A stretch of DNA of 64,000 nucleotides, taken from positions 28,510-92,509 of the forward strand of contig NZ_JBFAPK010000036.1 in assembly GCF_040676675.1 (NCBI RefSeq), in the 5' to 3' direction. Shown piece by piece: positions 50,584 to 59,498 of this stretch. Both the position numbers and the translations under genes were made by a program. Position 1 is the first letter of the stretch. Every line of letters starts with the position of its first letter. Source of the DNA: JBFAPK01 sp040676675. Its GTDB lineage: Bacteria > Actinomycetota > Actinomycetes > Mycobacteriales > Micromonosporaceae. Below the pieces are notes generated by a model. The model was given only the letters and a program-made list of their open reading frames with translations, was not told the DNA's origin and made no database searches.

Positions 50584-51542
50584 CGGTAGTGCACCCGCCG
50601 TTCGAGTACGCCGAACTGGATCGCGGCGATCAGCACGCCGACCACCAGCAGCACCAACCCCTGCGCGCTGGCCAGTCCGAAGTTGCTGTTGTTGTTGTGG
50701 AACGCGTTGTCGAAGATCGAGTAGACCAGCGTCCTGGTGTGCCCGTTCGGGCCGCCGTCGGTCATGATCTGGACCTGCCCGAGGGCCTGCAGCGCGGTCA
50801 GCGTCGTCGTCACCACCGCGAAGAAGAGGCTCGGCGAGATCATCGGCAGCACGATGCTGACGAACTGCCGCAGCCCGGCCGCGCCGTCCAGCCGCGCCGC
50901 CTCCAGTACCTCCTCGTCCACGCCCGCCAGCCCGGCGCTGAGGACCAGCAGGTTGAACCCGGAGACCATCCAGACCGTCACCCCGGCCACCGTGAACATC
51001 GCCCACGACGGGTCGGTGGTCCAGCCGGGCGCCTCGATCCCCACCAGACCGAGCAGCCAGTTCACCGGCGAGACCCCGGGGTTCAGCATGATCAGCCAGA
51101 CCACGCTCGCCGCCGAGACCGAGTACGCGAACGGCAGCGCGAAGGCGGTACGGAAGATCCGCATGCCGGGCAGCCGCTGGGTCAGCGGCGCCGCGATCGC
51201 CAGCGGCAGCAGCACGCCGGGAACCACCACCAGCACCGTGAAGACCGCCGTCTGCCAGAGCACGTGGCCGAACGCGGGCGTGAACAGCTCCTCGAAGTGC
51301 CGCAGCCCCACCGATCGGGTCGGGTTGCCCAGGATGTCGTTGCCCCTGGTCGAGAGGTACACGGCCTGGAAGAGCGGGAAGATGACGAACACGCCGAGTC
51401 CGGCCAGCCCGGGCACGAGGAACAGCAGCGCCAGCGCCGCCTCGCGCAACCGTGGCGCACCGGGCCGCGCCGGACGGACGTCGGTCTTGTTCGTACTCGC
51501 CAGCCCGGGAGGCTTTGCGCTGGTCAGGGTCGGTGCGGTCAC
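50580..51542 (-). CDS. UgpA-like ABC sugar transporter permease
   Basis: The 320-residue permease is of MalF/UgpA type. It has a basic head (RPARPGAPRLREAALALLFL), six hydrophobic segments, and the EAA loop EEVLEAARLDGAAGLRQFVS followed by IVLPMISPSLFF. MTDGGPNGHTRTLVYSIFDN is the conserved 'GGP' region. GTG 51542 begins the sequence; the frame is open to 51617. It is the first gene of the importer operon. Confidence 0.9.
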   Translation of the reverse strand: MTAPTLTSAKPPGLASTNKTDVRPARPGAPRLREAALALLFLVPGLAGLGVFVIFPLFQAVYLSTRGNDILGNPTRSVGLRHFEELFTPAFGHVLWQTAVFTVLVVVPGVLLPLAIAAPLTQRLPGMRIFRTAFALPFAYSVSAASVVWLIMLNPGVSPVNWLLGLVGIEAPGWTTDPSWAMFTVAGVTVWMVSGFNLLVLSAGLAGVDEEVLEAARLDGAAGLRQFVSIVLPMISPSLFFAVVTTTLTALQALGQVQIMTDGGPNGHTRTLVYSIFDNAFHNNNSNFGLASAQGLVLLVVGVLIAAIQFGVLERRVHYR

Positions 51543-51710
51543 GGACGGTAGCCTGCAGCGGATGGGCGTCCGGCACAGGTAGCGCCGCGGTCGGGCAGGT
51601 GACGACTCCCTGTCCACCGGATGACGTCACGTTACGCACCGTCACCGTCGCAGAAAGATCCATCGACGGGCGCCCACCCGCTCAGCAGGGGCAGGATACG
51701 CCTAAGCGCC

Positions 51711-52229
51711 TCAGGCGGGGTCCAGGTCGATGCGGACCGTCACGGGATCCGTCCACGCCGCACCGGAGGTGGCCAGGCAGAACCGGCGCGCGAGATTGTT
51801 CCGGGCGAGGATCCGCTGGCGCTCGCGCGGGTCGTCGCCGTCGAGGACCCGCGCGACCCCGCCGCGCCAGCGCGCGTGGGGCCCGCCACGGACCTTGACC
51901 CGGACGCGGGGATCGGCCTCCAGGTTCCGTACCCAGTCGGCGCGGCGCCCGTGCTGGGAGACCAGCCAGAAGGTGTCGCCGTCCAGCCCGTCGCAGACCG
52001 GCGTGTACCGCGGCCGTCCGGTGCGCCGGCCGGTGGTCTCCAGGAGGGCGTCGCCCGGAATCGGGAGTCTCAGCGCCCAGGCGAACCGGACGACCGGGTT
52101 GACCAGTCGCCGCTGGAACGGACCAAGGATCCGGCGCGCGCCCGGCGGCCAGGACACCTCAGGACCCGCCCGTCCGCCCGGCCGGGCCTGCTCGCCGCCC
52201 GGTTCGTCCGCCGAATCGCACCGTGGCAC
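51711..52229 (-). CDS. Deazaflavin (F420)-dependent nitroreductase-family oxidoreductase
   Basis: The 172-residue protein shows the DDN/DUF385 split-barrel pattern: ALLETTGRRTGRPRYTPVCD, DGDTFWLVSQHGRRADWVRN and LEADPRVRVKVRGGPHARWR. These enzymes use reduced F420 for hydride transfer to nitro or unsaturated substrates. F420 is common in actinomycetes. The N-terminal 30 residues are poorly conserved, so the true start may be nearer SWPPGARRILGPFQ. It follows the importer operon start in the divergent direction by position only and is on the same strand. Confidence 0.85.
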   Translation of the reverse strand: MPRCDSADEPGGEQARPGGRAGPEVSWPPGARRILGPFQRRLVNPVVRFAWALRLPIPGDALLETTGRRTGRPRYTPVCDGLDGDTFWLVSQHGRRADWVRNLEADPRVRVKVRGGPHARWRGGVARVLDGDDPRERQRILARNNLARRFCLATSGAAWTDPVTVRIDLDPA

Positions 52230-52302
52230 CTCCCGCTCGGGTTCGGGCTCGTCGTGGCTCCGACGCGGATGCGGCTTCCCGGGCCCACGCGGGTGAAACC
52301 CC

Positions 52303-52818
52303 TCAGGGCAGGGGCCGGGCGATGTCGCGGGCGTGGTCGACGACGGCGGCCCCGACCACGGTCGCCTCGATCGGCAGCACCTCCAGGCAGCGGCGTACGG
52401 CGGCGGCCATCAGCGCGTTCGGCACCCGCATGGAGAGGGTGCAGTGCGGCACCCAGCGTCCGGGCTCGTAGTGCTCGGTCGGCGCGATCCCGGCCGCGCT
52501 CAGCCGGGCGTACACGGCGGCGTGGTGGGCCAGCAGTTCGGCGCTCGGCGTCGGGCCGAGCCAGAGCACCCGCCCGACGAACTGGCCGGCGTGCTGGAAC
52601 GACAGGCGCAGCGGGGCGGCCACGACCGTACCGGTCAGCGCGGCGGCCACCCGGTCCGGATCGAGGCGCGCCGCCACCGCCAACGAGACGTGCGGACGGT
52701 GCCGCTGCCCGAGCAGCGAACGGAGGCTCTGTACGCCCTCGGACTCCAGCGCGTCCCAGAGGGTCCGGATCCGCCGGGTCGCATCGGTGTCCAGATAGAG
52801 CTCGATCGCCGCGACCAC
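52303..52818 (-). CDS. 2'-5' RNA ligase / 2H phosphoesterase family protein
   Basis: The 171-residue protein has two HxS/T motifs, His43-x-Ser45 (PHVSLAV) and His125-x-Thr127 (PHCTLSM). These define the 2H phosphoesterase active site, which acts on 2',3'-cyclic or 2'-5' phosphodiester bonds. The biological substrate in bacteria is unclear. It lies 17 bp after the GH92 gene on the same strand and may be in the same transcript, without an obvious functional link. Confidence 0.88.
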   Translation of the reverse strand: MVAAIELYLDTDATRRIRTLWDALESEGVQSLRSLLGQRHRPHVSLAVAARLDPDRVAAALTGTVVAAPLRLSFQHAGQFVGRVLWLGPTPSAELLAHHAAVYARLSAAGIAPTEHYEPGRWVPHCTLSMRVPNALMAAAVRRCLEVLPIEATVVGAAVVDHARDIARPLP

Positions 52819-52835
52819 CGGCCCACCCTAGTGGA

Positions 52836-55577
52836 CTATCCGCCGGCCGCGGGCAGCACCGTGACGTGCAGCAGCAGCGGCTGGGAGCCCGCGCCGGTGG
52901 AGAAGGTGACCGGCAGGTCGCGCCGCCCGGGCGCCGCGTCGGGGGCGGCCGAGACGGTGACATCGGTGGCGCCGTCCCGCCCGGCCTCGACCGCGAGGGC
53001 GCCGGCGGTCGTCGACAGCGCCAGCCCGGTCGGCGGCGCCGCCGACCAGGAGACCGTCGACGGGCCGGGCGAGACGCCGCGTACGCCCACGGTCAGCGTG
53101 GCGCTCCCGCCGGCCGGTACCGCGATCTCCCCGGCCGGCGAGGTGTACCCGATGCCGGCGGCCTCGCCGGTCCGGTCCGACGGTGGCCGGTCCTCGGCGG
53201 CGGCACCCCACGCGGTGTCGGGGGTGGCCGAGAGGGTGAGGTCCACCCGCGTCACGCCGCCCGCGGTCACCTTCCCGGCCGGCAGCCACGGCCGGGTCCA
53301 CCGCTCGCCGTCGACGCTCGCGCCGGTGACGTAGCGCGGTCCGGCGTCCGCGCCGGGCGCGTCGACGACCAACGCGCCGCCGTCCGGGCGGGCCACCTCG
53401 ACGTGCGGGAAGAGCGGTACGGCCAGTTGCAGGTCCGCGCTGCCCGGGTTGAGCGGGTAGACGCCGAGCGCCGCCCAGACGTACCAGGCGGAGACCGCCC
53501 CGAGGTCGTCGTTGCCGGGGATGCCGTTCGACCGAGTGGTGAAGAGCCGGTCGAGCACGGCGCGGACGGTCCGCTGGGTCTTCCACGGCGCGCCGGTGTA
53601 GTTGTAGAGCCAGGGCGTCCCGAAGGTCGGCTCGTTGCCGAACCAGTAGTAGGGGGCGTTCGGCCCGGCCATCCCCCACCGGTCCCCTACGGAGGTGTCG
53701 AAGAAGGCGTCGAGCCGGGCGGTGGCCGCGGCGTCGCCGCCGAGCGCGGCGACCAGGCCGGCCGGGTTCTGGGTGACCATGAACGTGTACTGGGTGGCGT
53801 TGCCCTCGTTGAAGCCGGGCTGGCCGAACTCCCCGTCGCCGGGTGGCTGGAACCCCGGCCCGGGCGGGAAGGCTCCCCCGGCGTCGCGCCGCTGCGCGTA
53901 CGGGCCGGTGGCGGTGGCCGGGTTGAGCACGTTCTGCCAGTTCTGCGCCCGGGCCAGGTAGGTGCGGTAGAGGTCCGGGCGCCCCAGCTCGCGGGCGAAC
54001 CGGGCGATCGCCGCGTCGTTGGCGGCGTACTCCAGGGTCAGCGACGGGTTGCCGGGGACGTACCCGTACCGCAGGTAGTCGGCGTTGGCCTCGCGCTCCA
54101 CGTACCCCCACTGGCCGACCCCGTCGGCGCCGCCACCGCCGTGTTCGGCGCCCCTGAGCATCGCCGCGAGCGCGGCGCCGGTGTCGAAGCGCCGCGCGCC
54201 GAAGGCGTACGTCGAGGCGATGATGTTGTCGGCCGGGTCGCCGGCCATGACCTGGGTGTAGCCGTTCGCGACCGGCCACTTCGGCAGGAAGCCGCCCTGC
54301 GCGGCCATGTTCACCAGCGACTGGGCCTGGTCGCCGGCGACCCCGGGGTCGAGCAGCGCCACCAGCGCGGCCTGGGAGCGGTAGGTGTCCCAGCCGGAGT
54401 AGTTGGTGTACTGGGCGGCCTGGCCGGCGGCCACCCGGTGGACCTGCTGGTCCATGCCCCGGTACCGGCCGTCGGCGTCGCTGAAGAGGTTCGGCGCGAG
54501 CGTCGCGTGGTAGAGCGCGGTGTAGAAGGTGGTCCGCCGCGCGTCGTCGCCGCCGCTGACGCGTACCCGGGAGAGCAGGTCGTTCCAGGTCGCCCGGGCG
54601 GCCGCCCGCACCTCGGCCAGCGACCGGGTACCGACCTCGGCGTCGAGATTCGCCAGGGCCGCCTCGGCGCTGACGTACGACATCCCTACCCGCATGTGTA
54701 CGCGGCTCGCGGCCCGGGTGTCGAAGGTGAGGTACGCGCCGGCCGCGGTACCGGCCGGCCGGCTGCCCTCCGCGGCGGTCGAGCCGGCGCTCAGCGCGTC
54801 GCCGCGCCACGTGCCGTAGCCGGTGAACGGCTCGTCGAAGCGCGCCGCCAGGTAGACGGTGTACGTGTTGGGCTTCTCGCAGAAGCCGCCCGAGCCCTGG
54901 CGGGTGTTGTTCACGATCGCGGCGGTCACCTGGCGCCCGGTCGGGTCGATCGTGACCGAGCCGCCGCTGGCGTCGTTGAGGCTGCTGGCCCGCACCAGCA
55001 TCCGCGCGGCCTCGCTGGCCGGGTAGCTGAACTCGGCCACCGCGGCGCGCGCGGTCACGGCCAGCTCCGCGCCCACCCCGGAGGTCCGCAGCGTGGTCGC
55101 GTAGTAGCCGGGCTCGGCCACGGAACCGTCCTGGCCGAAGGACTCCCTCGCCTCGTTCGGGCGGACCGGATCACCGACGACCGGCAGGAAACTCGCGTCG
55201 TTGCCCGCGTAGTCGCAGCCGACGCCGGAGAGATGGTTGAGGGAGAATCCCGTGACGGAGGTGGCGGTGTCGAGATATCCGACCGCCGTACGGCCGTCCG
55301 TGTCCGGCCCGAACTGCATCATCCCGAAGGGCAGCGCGGCGGCCGGGGAGGTGTCGCCGGTACCCACCTCTCCCCCGGCGTCGCCGGTCCCGATGTGCGG
55401 GTCGACGTAGCGCGCCGGGTCGGTGACCTGCTCCGCCGAGCGGGCCGGGGCGGCACCGGGCGGCATCGACACCGCTCCCACGAACCCGCCGGCCGGCAGC
55501 AGCGCGGCCACGGCCGCGCCGGTCAGGAACCGGCCGGGTGACGACCATTTTCGCACCGGAATTGCCGCCCTTCCCAT
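52836..55577 (-). CDS. Secreted GH92 alpha-mannosidase (canonical catalytic Glu)
   Basis: The 913-residue product has an N-terminal signal peptide (FLTGAAVAALLPAGGFVGAV). The GH92 N-domain reads YVDPHIGTGDAGGEVGTGDT then SPAAALPFGMMQFGPDTDGR. The (alpha/alpha)6 catalytic domain keeps the motif YYWFGNEPTFGTPWLYNYTG with the general acid Glu near residue 649. SNGIPGNDDLGAVSAWYVWA is the matching GDDD-type calcium region. A C-terminal beta-sandwich of about 100 residues follows. GH92 enzymes are calcium-dependent exo-alpha-mannosidases acting on N-glycans or mannans. ATG 55577 or GTG 55556 may be the start. Confidence 0.9.
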   Translation of the reverse strand: MGRAAIPVRKWSSPGRFLTGAAVAALLPAGGFVGAVSMPPGAAPARSAEQVTDPARYVDPHIGTGDAGGEVGTGDTSPAAALPFGMMQFGPDTDGRTAVGYLDTATSVTGFSLNHLSGVGCDYAGNDASFLPVVGDPVRPNEARESFGQDGSVAEPGYYATTLRTSGVGAELAVTARAAVAEFSYPASEAARMLVRASSLNDASGGSVTIDPTGRQVTAAIVNNTRQGSGGFCEKPNTYTVYLAARFDEPFTGYGTWRGDALSAGSTAAEGSRPAGTAAGAYLTFDTRAASRVHMRVGMSYVSAEAALANLDAEVGTRSLAEVRAAARATWNDLLSRVRVSGGDDARRTTFYTALYHATLAPNLFSDADGRYRGMDQQVHRVAAGQAAQYTNYSGWDTYRSQAALVALLDPGVAGDQAQSLVNMAAQGGFLPKWPVANGYTQVMAGDPADNIIASTYAFGARRFDTGAALAAMLRGAEHGGGGADGVGQWGYVEREANADYLRYGYVPGNPSLTLEYAANDAAIARFARELGRPDLYRTYLARAQNWQNVLNPATATGPYAQRRDAGGAFPPGPGFQPPGDGEFGQPGFNEGNATQYTFMVTQNPAGLVAALGGDAAATARLDAFFDTSVGDRWGMAGPNAPYYWFGNEPTFGTPWLYNYTGAPWKTQRTVRAVLDRLFTTRSNGIPGNDDLGAVSAWYVWAALGVYPLNPGSADLQLAVPLFPHVEVARPDGGALVVDAPGADAGPRYVTGASVDGERWTRPWLPAGKVTAGGVTRVDLTLSATPDTAWGAAAEDRPPSDRTGEAAGIGYTSPAGEIAVPAGGSATLTVGVRGVSPGPSTVSWSAAPPTGLALSTTAGALAVEAGRDGATDVTVSAAPDAAPGRRDLPVTFSTGAGSQPLLLHVTVLPAAGG

Positions 55578-55933
55578 TTCGCGCAACGCATTTCCACCCG
55601 TTTCCGAGGAGCGCCGATATTGCGGCAGCACCGACCCGGAAGTCAAGAGATCTGGAACCGCCGCGCGCCAATCACCGCCGTTTTGTTAGCGGAACCGGCA
55701 ACATCGGCACCAGCGGCCCCAATGGTTTACCCGGCTCGACGTTTCCCCTGGTCCGCCCCGGGCTGAGGTCGCCGCGCAGCCACCGGGTCGCCGGCCACGG
55801 TCCCGACGGAATGGCCGATCGTCGCCTGCCCTGGGGCCGGCGGCCGGGATACTACGAACGGATGTCCGCGCCGCCCCCGCATCCCACCGGTCTGCTCCGG
55901 CAGGAATCGGCCACGGTCGGAAGGAGTCACGTC

Positions 55934-56809
55934 GTGTTCGACGGGTTCGACGAGTTCGACATCGCCACCTCGGGCACGACGATTCACGGGCGACGGGGCG
56001 GCAGCGGCTCGCCCGTGCTGCTCCTGCACGGCATCCCGGAGACGCACCTCATGTGGCACCGGGTGGCGCCGGGCCTCGCCGAGCGGCACACCGTGGTCGC
56101 CACCGACCTGCGGGGCTGGGGCGGCAGCGGCAAGCCGCCGAGCAGCGCCGACCACGAGCCCTACAGCATGCGTACGATCGCCCGCGACCAGATCGAGGTG
56201 ATGCGCGGCCTCGGCTTCGACCGGTTCTCGGTCGTCGGGCACGACCGGGGCGCGCGCTGCGCCTACCGGCTGGCGCTCGACGAGCCGGAGGCGGTGACCC
56301 GGCTCGCGGTCATCGACGTCGTGCCGACCGGCGACGCGTACCGCCGCGCCGAGCGGAAGTTCAGCCTCGCCTACTGGATCTGGTCCTTCCTGGCCGCGCC
56401 CGAGCCGGTACCGGAGCGGTTCGTCGCGGCGGCCCCGGCCGCGTTGGTCGACTTCATGTTGGACACCTGGCCCGAGGTGAAGGACGCCTTCCCGCCGAAG
56501 GTGCGGGCCGAGTACGTCGAGCAGTTCCGCGACCCGGAGGCGGTCCACGCCATCTGCGAGGAGTTCCGGGCCGCCGCGACGCTGGACTACCAGCGGGACG
56601 AGGCGGATCGCGGCAACCGCAGAATCGCCTGTCCCGTGCTGTTCCTCTGGAGCCAGCGGGGCTCGGTGGCGGGCCTCTACGACGATCCGCTCGACATCTG
56701 GCGGGGCTGGGCCGACGACGTGCGCGGCGGCCCGGTCCCGGTCGGGCACTTCATCCCCGAGGAGGCACCCGAGGAGACCCTGCGCCAACTGCGGGATTTC
56801 CTGCCGTAG
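55934..56809 (+). CDS. Haloacetate dehalogenase-like alpha/beta hydrolase
   Basis: The 291-residue protein aligns with fluoroacetate dehalogenase (FAc-DEX): nucleophile Asp104 in VVGHDRGAR, substrate-carboxylate arginines Arg105 and Arg108, and catalytic His in GHFIPEEAPEE. Trp150 of the halide pocket is kept (YWIW), but the preceding His149 is Ile and the Tyr in the CDYRAGG position is Phe (CEEFRAAAT). Fluoride stabilisation is therefore weaker than in FAc-DEX. Chloro- or bromo-acid or epoxide substrates are more likely. GTG 55934 follows AAGGAG by 7 bp; the frame is open upstream. Residue numbers follow this start and happen to match FAc-DEX. Confidence 0.85.
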   Translation: MFDGFDEFDIATSGTTIHGRRGGSGSPVLLLHGIPETHLMWHRVAPGLAERHTVVATDLRGWGGSGKPPSSADHEPYSMRTIARDQIEVMRGLGFDRFSVVGHDRGARCAYRLALDEPEAVTRLAVIDVVPTGDAYRRAERKFSLAYWIWSFLAAPEPVPERFVAAAPAALVDFMLDTWPEVKDAFPPKVRAEYVEQFRDPEAVHAICEEFRAAATLDYQRDEADRGNRRIACPVLFLWSQRGSVAGLYDDPLDIWRGWADDVRGGPVPVGHFIPEEAPEETLRQLRDFLP

Positions 56810-56830
56810 CGGCGACCCTCGGGGGACCTC

Positions 56831-56926
56831 CGGGGCGCCTCCGCCGGTGGTCCGGGCCACCTCCCTCCGCCAGTGGTCCGGGGCGCCTCCGGCGATGGTC
56901 AGGGGCGGGAGAGGCGGCCGGTGGTC
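56831..56926. repeat. Four imperfect 22/26-bp tandem repeats
   Basis: Units at 56831-56852, 56853-56878, 56879-56900 and 56901-56926 share the pattern CGGGGCGCCTCCG...TGGTC. They fill the gap between the convergent dehalogenase and pentapeptide genes and run up to the latter's stop codon. They may mark a slippage-prone 3' end. Function unknown. Confidence 0.55.
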
Positions 56927-57863
56927 ATGGGCGGCGGCGGGACGCCGCACCGCCGGCCGTGCCGTCGCGGGGCCGGCGGGGCCGGGCCGAGGGCCGGATG
57001 CCGGACGACCGCCCGGCCGGTTGTCCGGTCTCCGGCGCGGCCGACGACCAGCGCGCGGGGTGGCGCAGCGCCGCCGGCAGCCGGGTCGCCGCGTCGCCCC
57101 GCGCCGCGTCGAGCTGCGACTGGATCAGGAAGATGCTGTCGCGCAGGTCGGCGCCGCGCAGGTCCGCGCCGCGCAGGTCCGCCCCGATCAGGTCGGCGCC
57201 GCGCAGGTCCGCGCCGCGCAGGTCGGCCCCGATGAGGTACGCGCCGCGCAGGTTGGCGCCCCGCAGGTCGGCGCCGCGCAGGTTGGCCCCGATCAGGTCG
57301 GCGCCCCGGTGCTCGGTACGCCGCGAGCCGGCGCCGGCCCGGGCCAGCTCGCTCGCCCGCAGCAGCAGCCGGTTGACGTCCTCCCGGTGGGCCGCGACGT
57401 CCAGCTCCAGCAGGGCCTGCGGCCCGAGCGAGGTGAGCCGCTCGGTCTCGGCGCGGGCGGCGGCCAGTTCGGCGCGCAGCGGCCGGGCCGCCGGCAGGTC
57501 GACCGCCTCGGTCAGGTACCAGAGCAGCTCGTGCAGGTGCCGCATGACGGGGAAGACGGCGAACATCTGCCCGGCGGTCTCGGGCGCCGCGCGCCAGTCC
57601 CGCCCGCCGAAGGTCACCTGGGCCACCCGCTGGCCGGCGCCGAAGCAGTCGTAGACGGTGCAGCCCCGGAAGCCGCGGTCGGCGAGGTCGCGGTGGATGC
57701 CGCAGCGGAAGTCGGTACGCAGGTTGCGGCAGGGTTGTCCGGCCGGCTTGTCGACGGCGAAGTCCGCCGAGGCGGCGAACACGGGCACGACGCAGCACAG
57801 CCCGAAGCAGCGCGCGCAGTCGGCGCGCAGGTCCTCGGCTCGGATCGGGTGCTGCTCGGACAA
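56925..57863 (-). CDS. Cys-rich pentapeptide repeat protein
   Basis: The 312-residue protein has an N-terminal Cys-rich part: RADCARCFGLCCVVPVFA, then PCRNLRTDFRCGIH and RGFRGCTVYDCFGAGQRV, giving about nine Cys in 75 residues, which suggests a metal or Fe-S site. A helical middle is followed by pentapeptide repeats (about residues 195-245) built on A-D/N-L-R/I-G units such as GADLRGANLRGAYLIGADLR. A Pro/Arg-rich tail ends it. TTG 57863 is chosen because GGGAG lies 7 bp upstream and LSEQHPIRAEDLRADCARCF is the expected family start. The underlying DNA at 57130-57310 consists of 15-bp repeats. Function unknown. Confidence 0.8.
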   Translation of the reverse strand: MSEQHPIRAEDLRADCARCFGLCCVVPVFAASADFAVDKPAGQPCRNLRTDFRCGIHRDLADRGFRGCTVYDCFGAGQRVAQVTFGGRDWRAAPETAGQMFAVFPVMRHLHELLWYLTEAVDLPAARPLRAELAAARAETERLTSLGPQALLELDVAAHREDVNRLLLRASELARAGAGSRRTEHRGADLIGANLRGADLRGANLRGAYLIGADLRGADLRGADLIGADLRGADLRGADLRDSIFLIQSQLDAARGDAATRLPAALRHPARWSSAAPETGQPAGRSSGIRPSARPRRPRDGTAGGAASRRRP

Positions 57864-58035
57864 TCTCGGGCTCCCATCGTGCGGCGAGCCAAGGCTACCG
57901 CCGGGCCGGTCATGGGATGACCCAGCTACCCGCTTGTGGGTCATGGACTGTCGGGGTCGAGGTCGAGTCGGCGAACGCGCTGCCCGTCGGGCGCTCTTGA
58001 CGGGAGGGATGGCGGTCATTAACGTCTGCGCACCA

Positions 58036-58052
58036 AGGACATCCTACGTCCT
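58036..58052. promoter_or_regulatory. Short inverted repeat upstream of sialidase
   Basis: AGGAC-N7-GTCCT (58036-58052) lies 51 bp before the sialidase start, overlapping the direct repeat TCCTAC-g-TCCTAC. It is a modest candidate operator for the sialidase gene. Confidence 0.3.
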
Positions 58053-58102
58053 ACCGACAGACGACCGGACTCTCCCGAACCGTCCCCCAGGGAGGCACAC
58101 CC

Positions 58103-59353
58103 GTGGCACCCCGTACCCCCCGTACCAGCAGGGCGCTCCGGCCCGCGATCGTGGTCGGCTGCGCCGCGCTGGTGGCGTCGCTGGCCGGCGCCGGCGGCGC
58201 GTCCCTGGCCGCGCCGCCCGACGCCGCCGCACCGGACGCCGCGAGCAAGCCGCGCTGCACCGGCTCCGTACCCTTCGTCGCCGGTACCGAGGGCTACAGC
58301 GCCTTCCGCATCCCGGCCATCGTGACCGCCCCCTCCGGCGCGCTGCTCGCCTTCGCCGAGGGGCGCTCCGCCGGCCTCGGCGACGCCGGCAACATCGACC
58401 TGGTGCTCAAGCGCTCGACCGACGGCGGATGCGCCTGGGGCCCGCTCCAGGTGATCCACGACAGCGGCAACAACACCTCCGGCAACCCGTCCCCGGTGGT
58501 GACCGCCACCGGCCGGGTGGTCCTGCTCTCGACCTACAACGGCGGTACCGCCTCCGAGGCCGCGATCATGCGCGGCGAGGTACCGGCCGAGGCGAGCCGG
58601 CGGGTCTTCGTGCAGTACAGCGACGACAGCGGCGCGACCTGGTCGCCGCAGCGGGAGATCACCGACCAGGCGAAGGCCGCCGACTGGCGCTGGTACGCCA
58701 CCGGGCCGGGACACGCGATCCGGCTCGCCCACGGCCCGCACCGGGGCCGGCTCGTGGTACCGGCGAACCACTCGACCGCGCCGCCCGCCGGCTCGCCGGA
58801 CCTCGGCAACGAGGCGAAGTACTACGGCGGCCACCTGCTCTACAGCGACGACGACGGGACCACCTGGCACATCGGCGCCGTCGACGACAACCCCAACGGC
58901 TACCTCAACGTCAACGAGACCACGGTGGCCGAGCTGCCCGACGGGCGCGTCTACGTCAACGCCCGGGACCAGAACGGCAGCTCGCCCGGCAACCGCGGCG
59001 ACGCGTACAGCCTGGACGGCGGCGAGACCCTGGCCAAGCCGCACCGCCCGCAGGGCACGCTGGTCGTACCGGCCGTGCAGGGCAGCGTCCTGCAACTGGC
59101 CGGCGGCGGGGCGCCGCTGCTCTTCTCCGGACCGGGCGACCCGGCGAACCGGGTCGCGCTGACCCTGCGCACCAGCACCGACCAGGGCGCCACCTGGCGC
59201 GACGCGCTGGCGCTCTCGGGCCTCCCGGCCGCCTACTCGGACCTGGTGCAGCTCAACCCCGCCACCGTCGGGGTGCTCTACGAGACGGGCGACTTCGGGC
59301 CGAACGAGACGATCACCTTCCGCCGGGTGGCCGTACGCGACCTGCGGCCCTGA
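58103..59353 (+). CDS. Secreted exo-alpha-sialidase (GH33-like)
   Basis: The 416-residue protein has a signal peptide (PAIVVGCAALVASLAGAGGA) and a six-bladed sialidase fold. The FRIP motif is FRIPAIVTAPSGALLAFAEG. Asp boxes occur four times (STDGGCAW, SDDSGATW, SDDDGTTW, STDQGATW). The nucleophile/acid region includes NVNETTVAELPDGRVYVNAR, and the Asp near SAGLGDAGNIDLVLKRSTDG fits the acid/base position. Extracellular release of terminal sialic acid is expected. GTG 58103 follows AGGGAGG. It is convergent with the second GH92 gene and separated from it by a terminator. Confidence 0.9.
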   Translation: MAPRTPRTSRALRPAIVVGCAALVASLAGAGGASLAAPPDAAAPDAASKPRCTGSVPFVAGTEGYSAFRIPAIVTAPSGALLAFAEGRSAGLGDAGNIDLVLKRSTDGGCAWGPLQVIHDSGNNTSGNPSPVVTATGRVVLLSTYNGGTASEAAIMRGEVPAEASRRVFVQYSDDSGATWSPQREITDQAKAADWRWYATGPGHAIRLAHGPHRGRLVVPANHSTAPPAGSPDLGNEAKYYGGHLLYSDDDGTTWHIGAVDDNPNGYLNVNETTVAELPDGRVYVNARDQNGSSPGNRGDAYSLDGGETLAKPHRPQGTLVVPAVQGSVLQLAGGGAPLLFSGPGDPANRVALTLRTSTDQGATWRDALALSGLPAAYSDLVQLNPATVGVLYETGDFGPNETITFRRVAVRDLRP

Positions 59354-59422
59354 CCGGCCGGCGACAGAGGGGAATCTCCCGGTGGTGGGGCGGGTGCGCG
59401 TCCCGCCACCGGGGCGGAACAC

Positions 59423-59465
59423 GCGCGTGGGGCGCCCGGCCGGCTCGGCCGGGCGCCCCACGCGC
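59423..59465. terminator. Strong bidirectional terminator between sialidase and GH92
   Basis: Positions 59423-59441 and 59447-59465 are perfect 19-bp reverse complements with a 5-nt loop (ggctc). The hairpin sits between the convergent sialidase (ends 59353) and GH92 (ends 59499) genes. It is the strongest stem in the window. Confidence 0.85.
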
Positions 59466-59498
59466 CGCTGTGCTGACGAGACGGTCAGCGGGCGCCGG

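Noticed and set aside
51622..51655. TGACGTCA and GTCAC repeats upstream of the UgpA-like gene as a PHO box
   Set aside because: The repeat spacing and sequence match the actinobacterial PHO consensus only weakly.
51621..55541. A 1306-codon plus-strand frame opposite the first GH92 gene
   Set aside because: It is the antisense shadow of GH92, the 2H phosphoesterase and the F420 protein; no recognisable domain.
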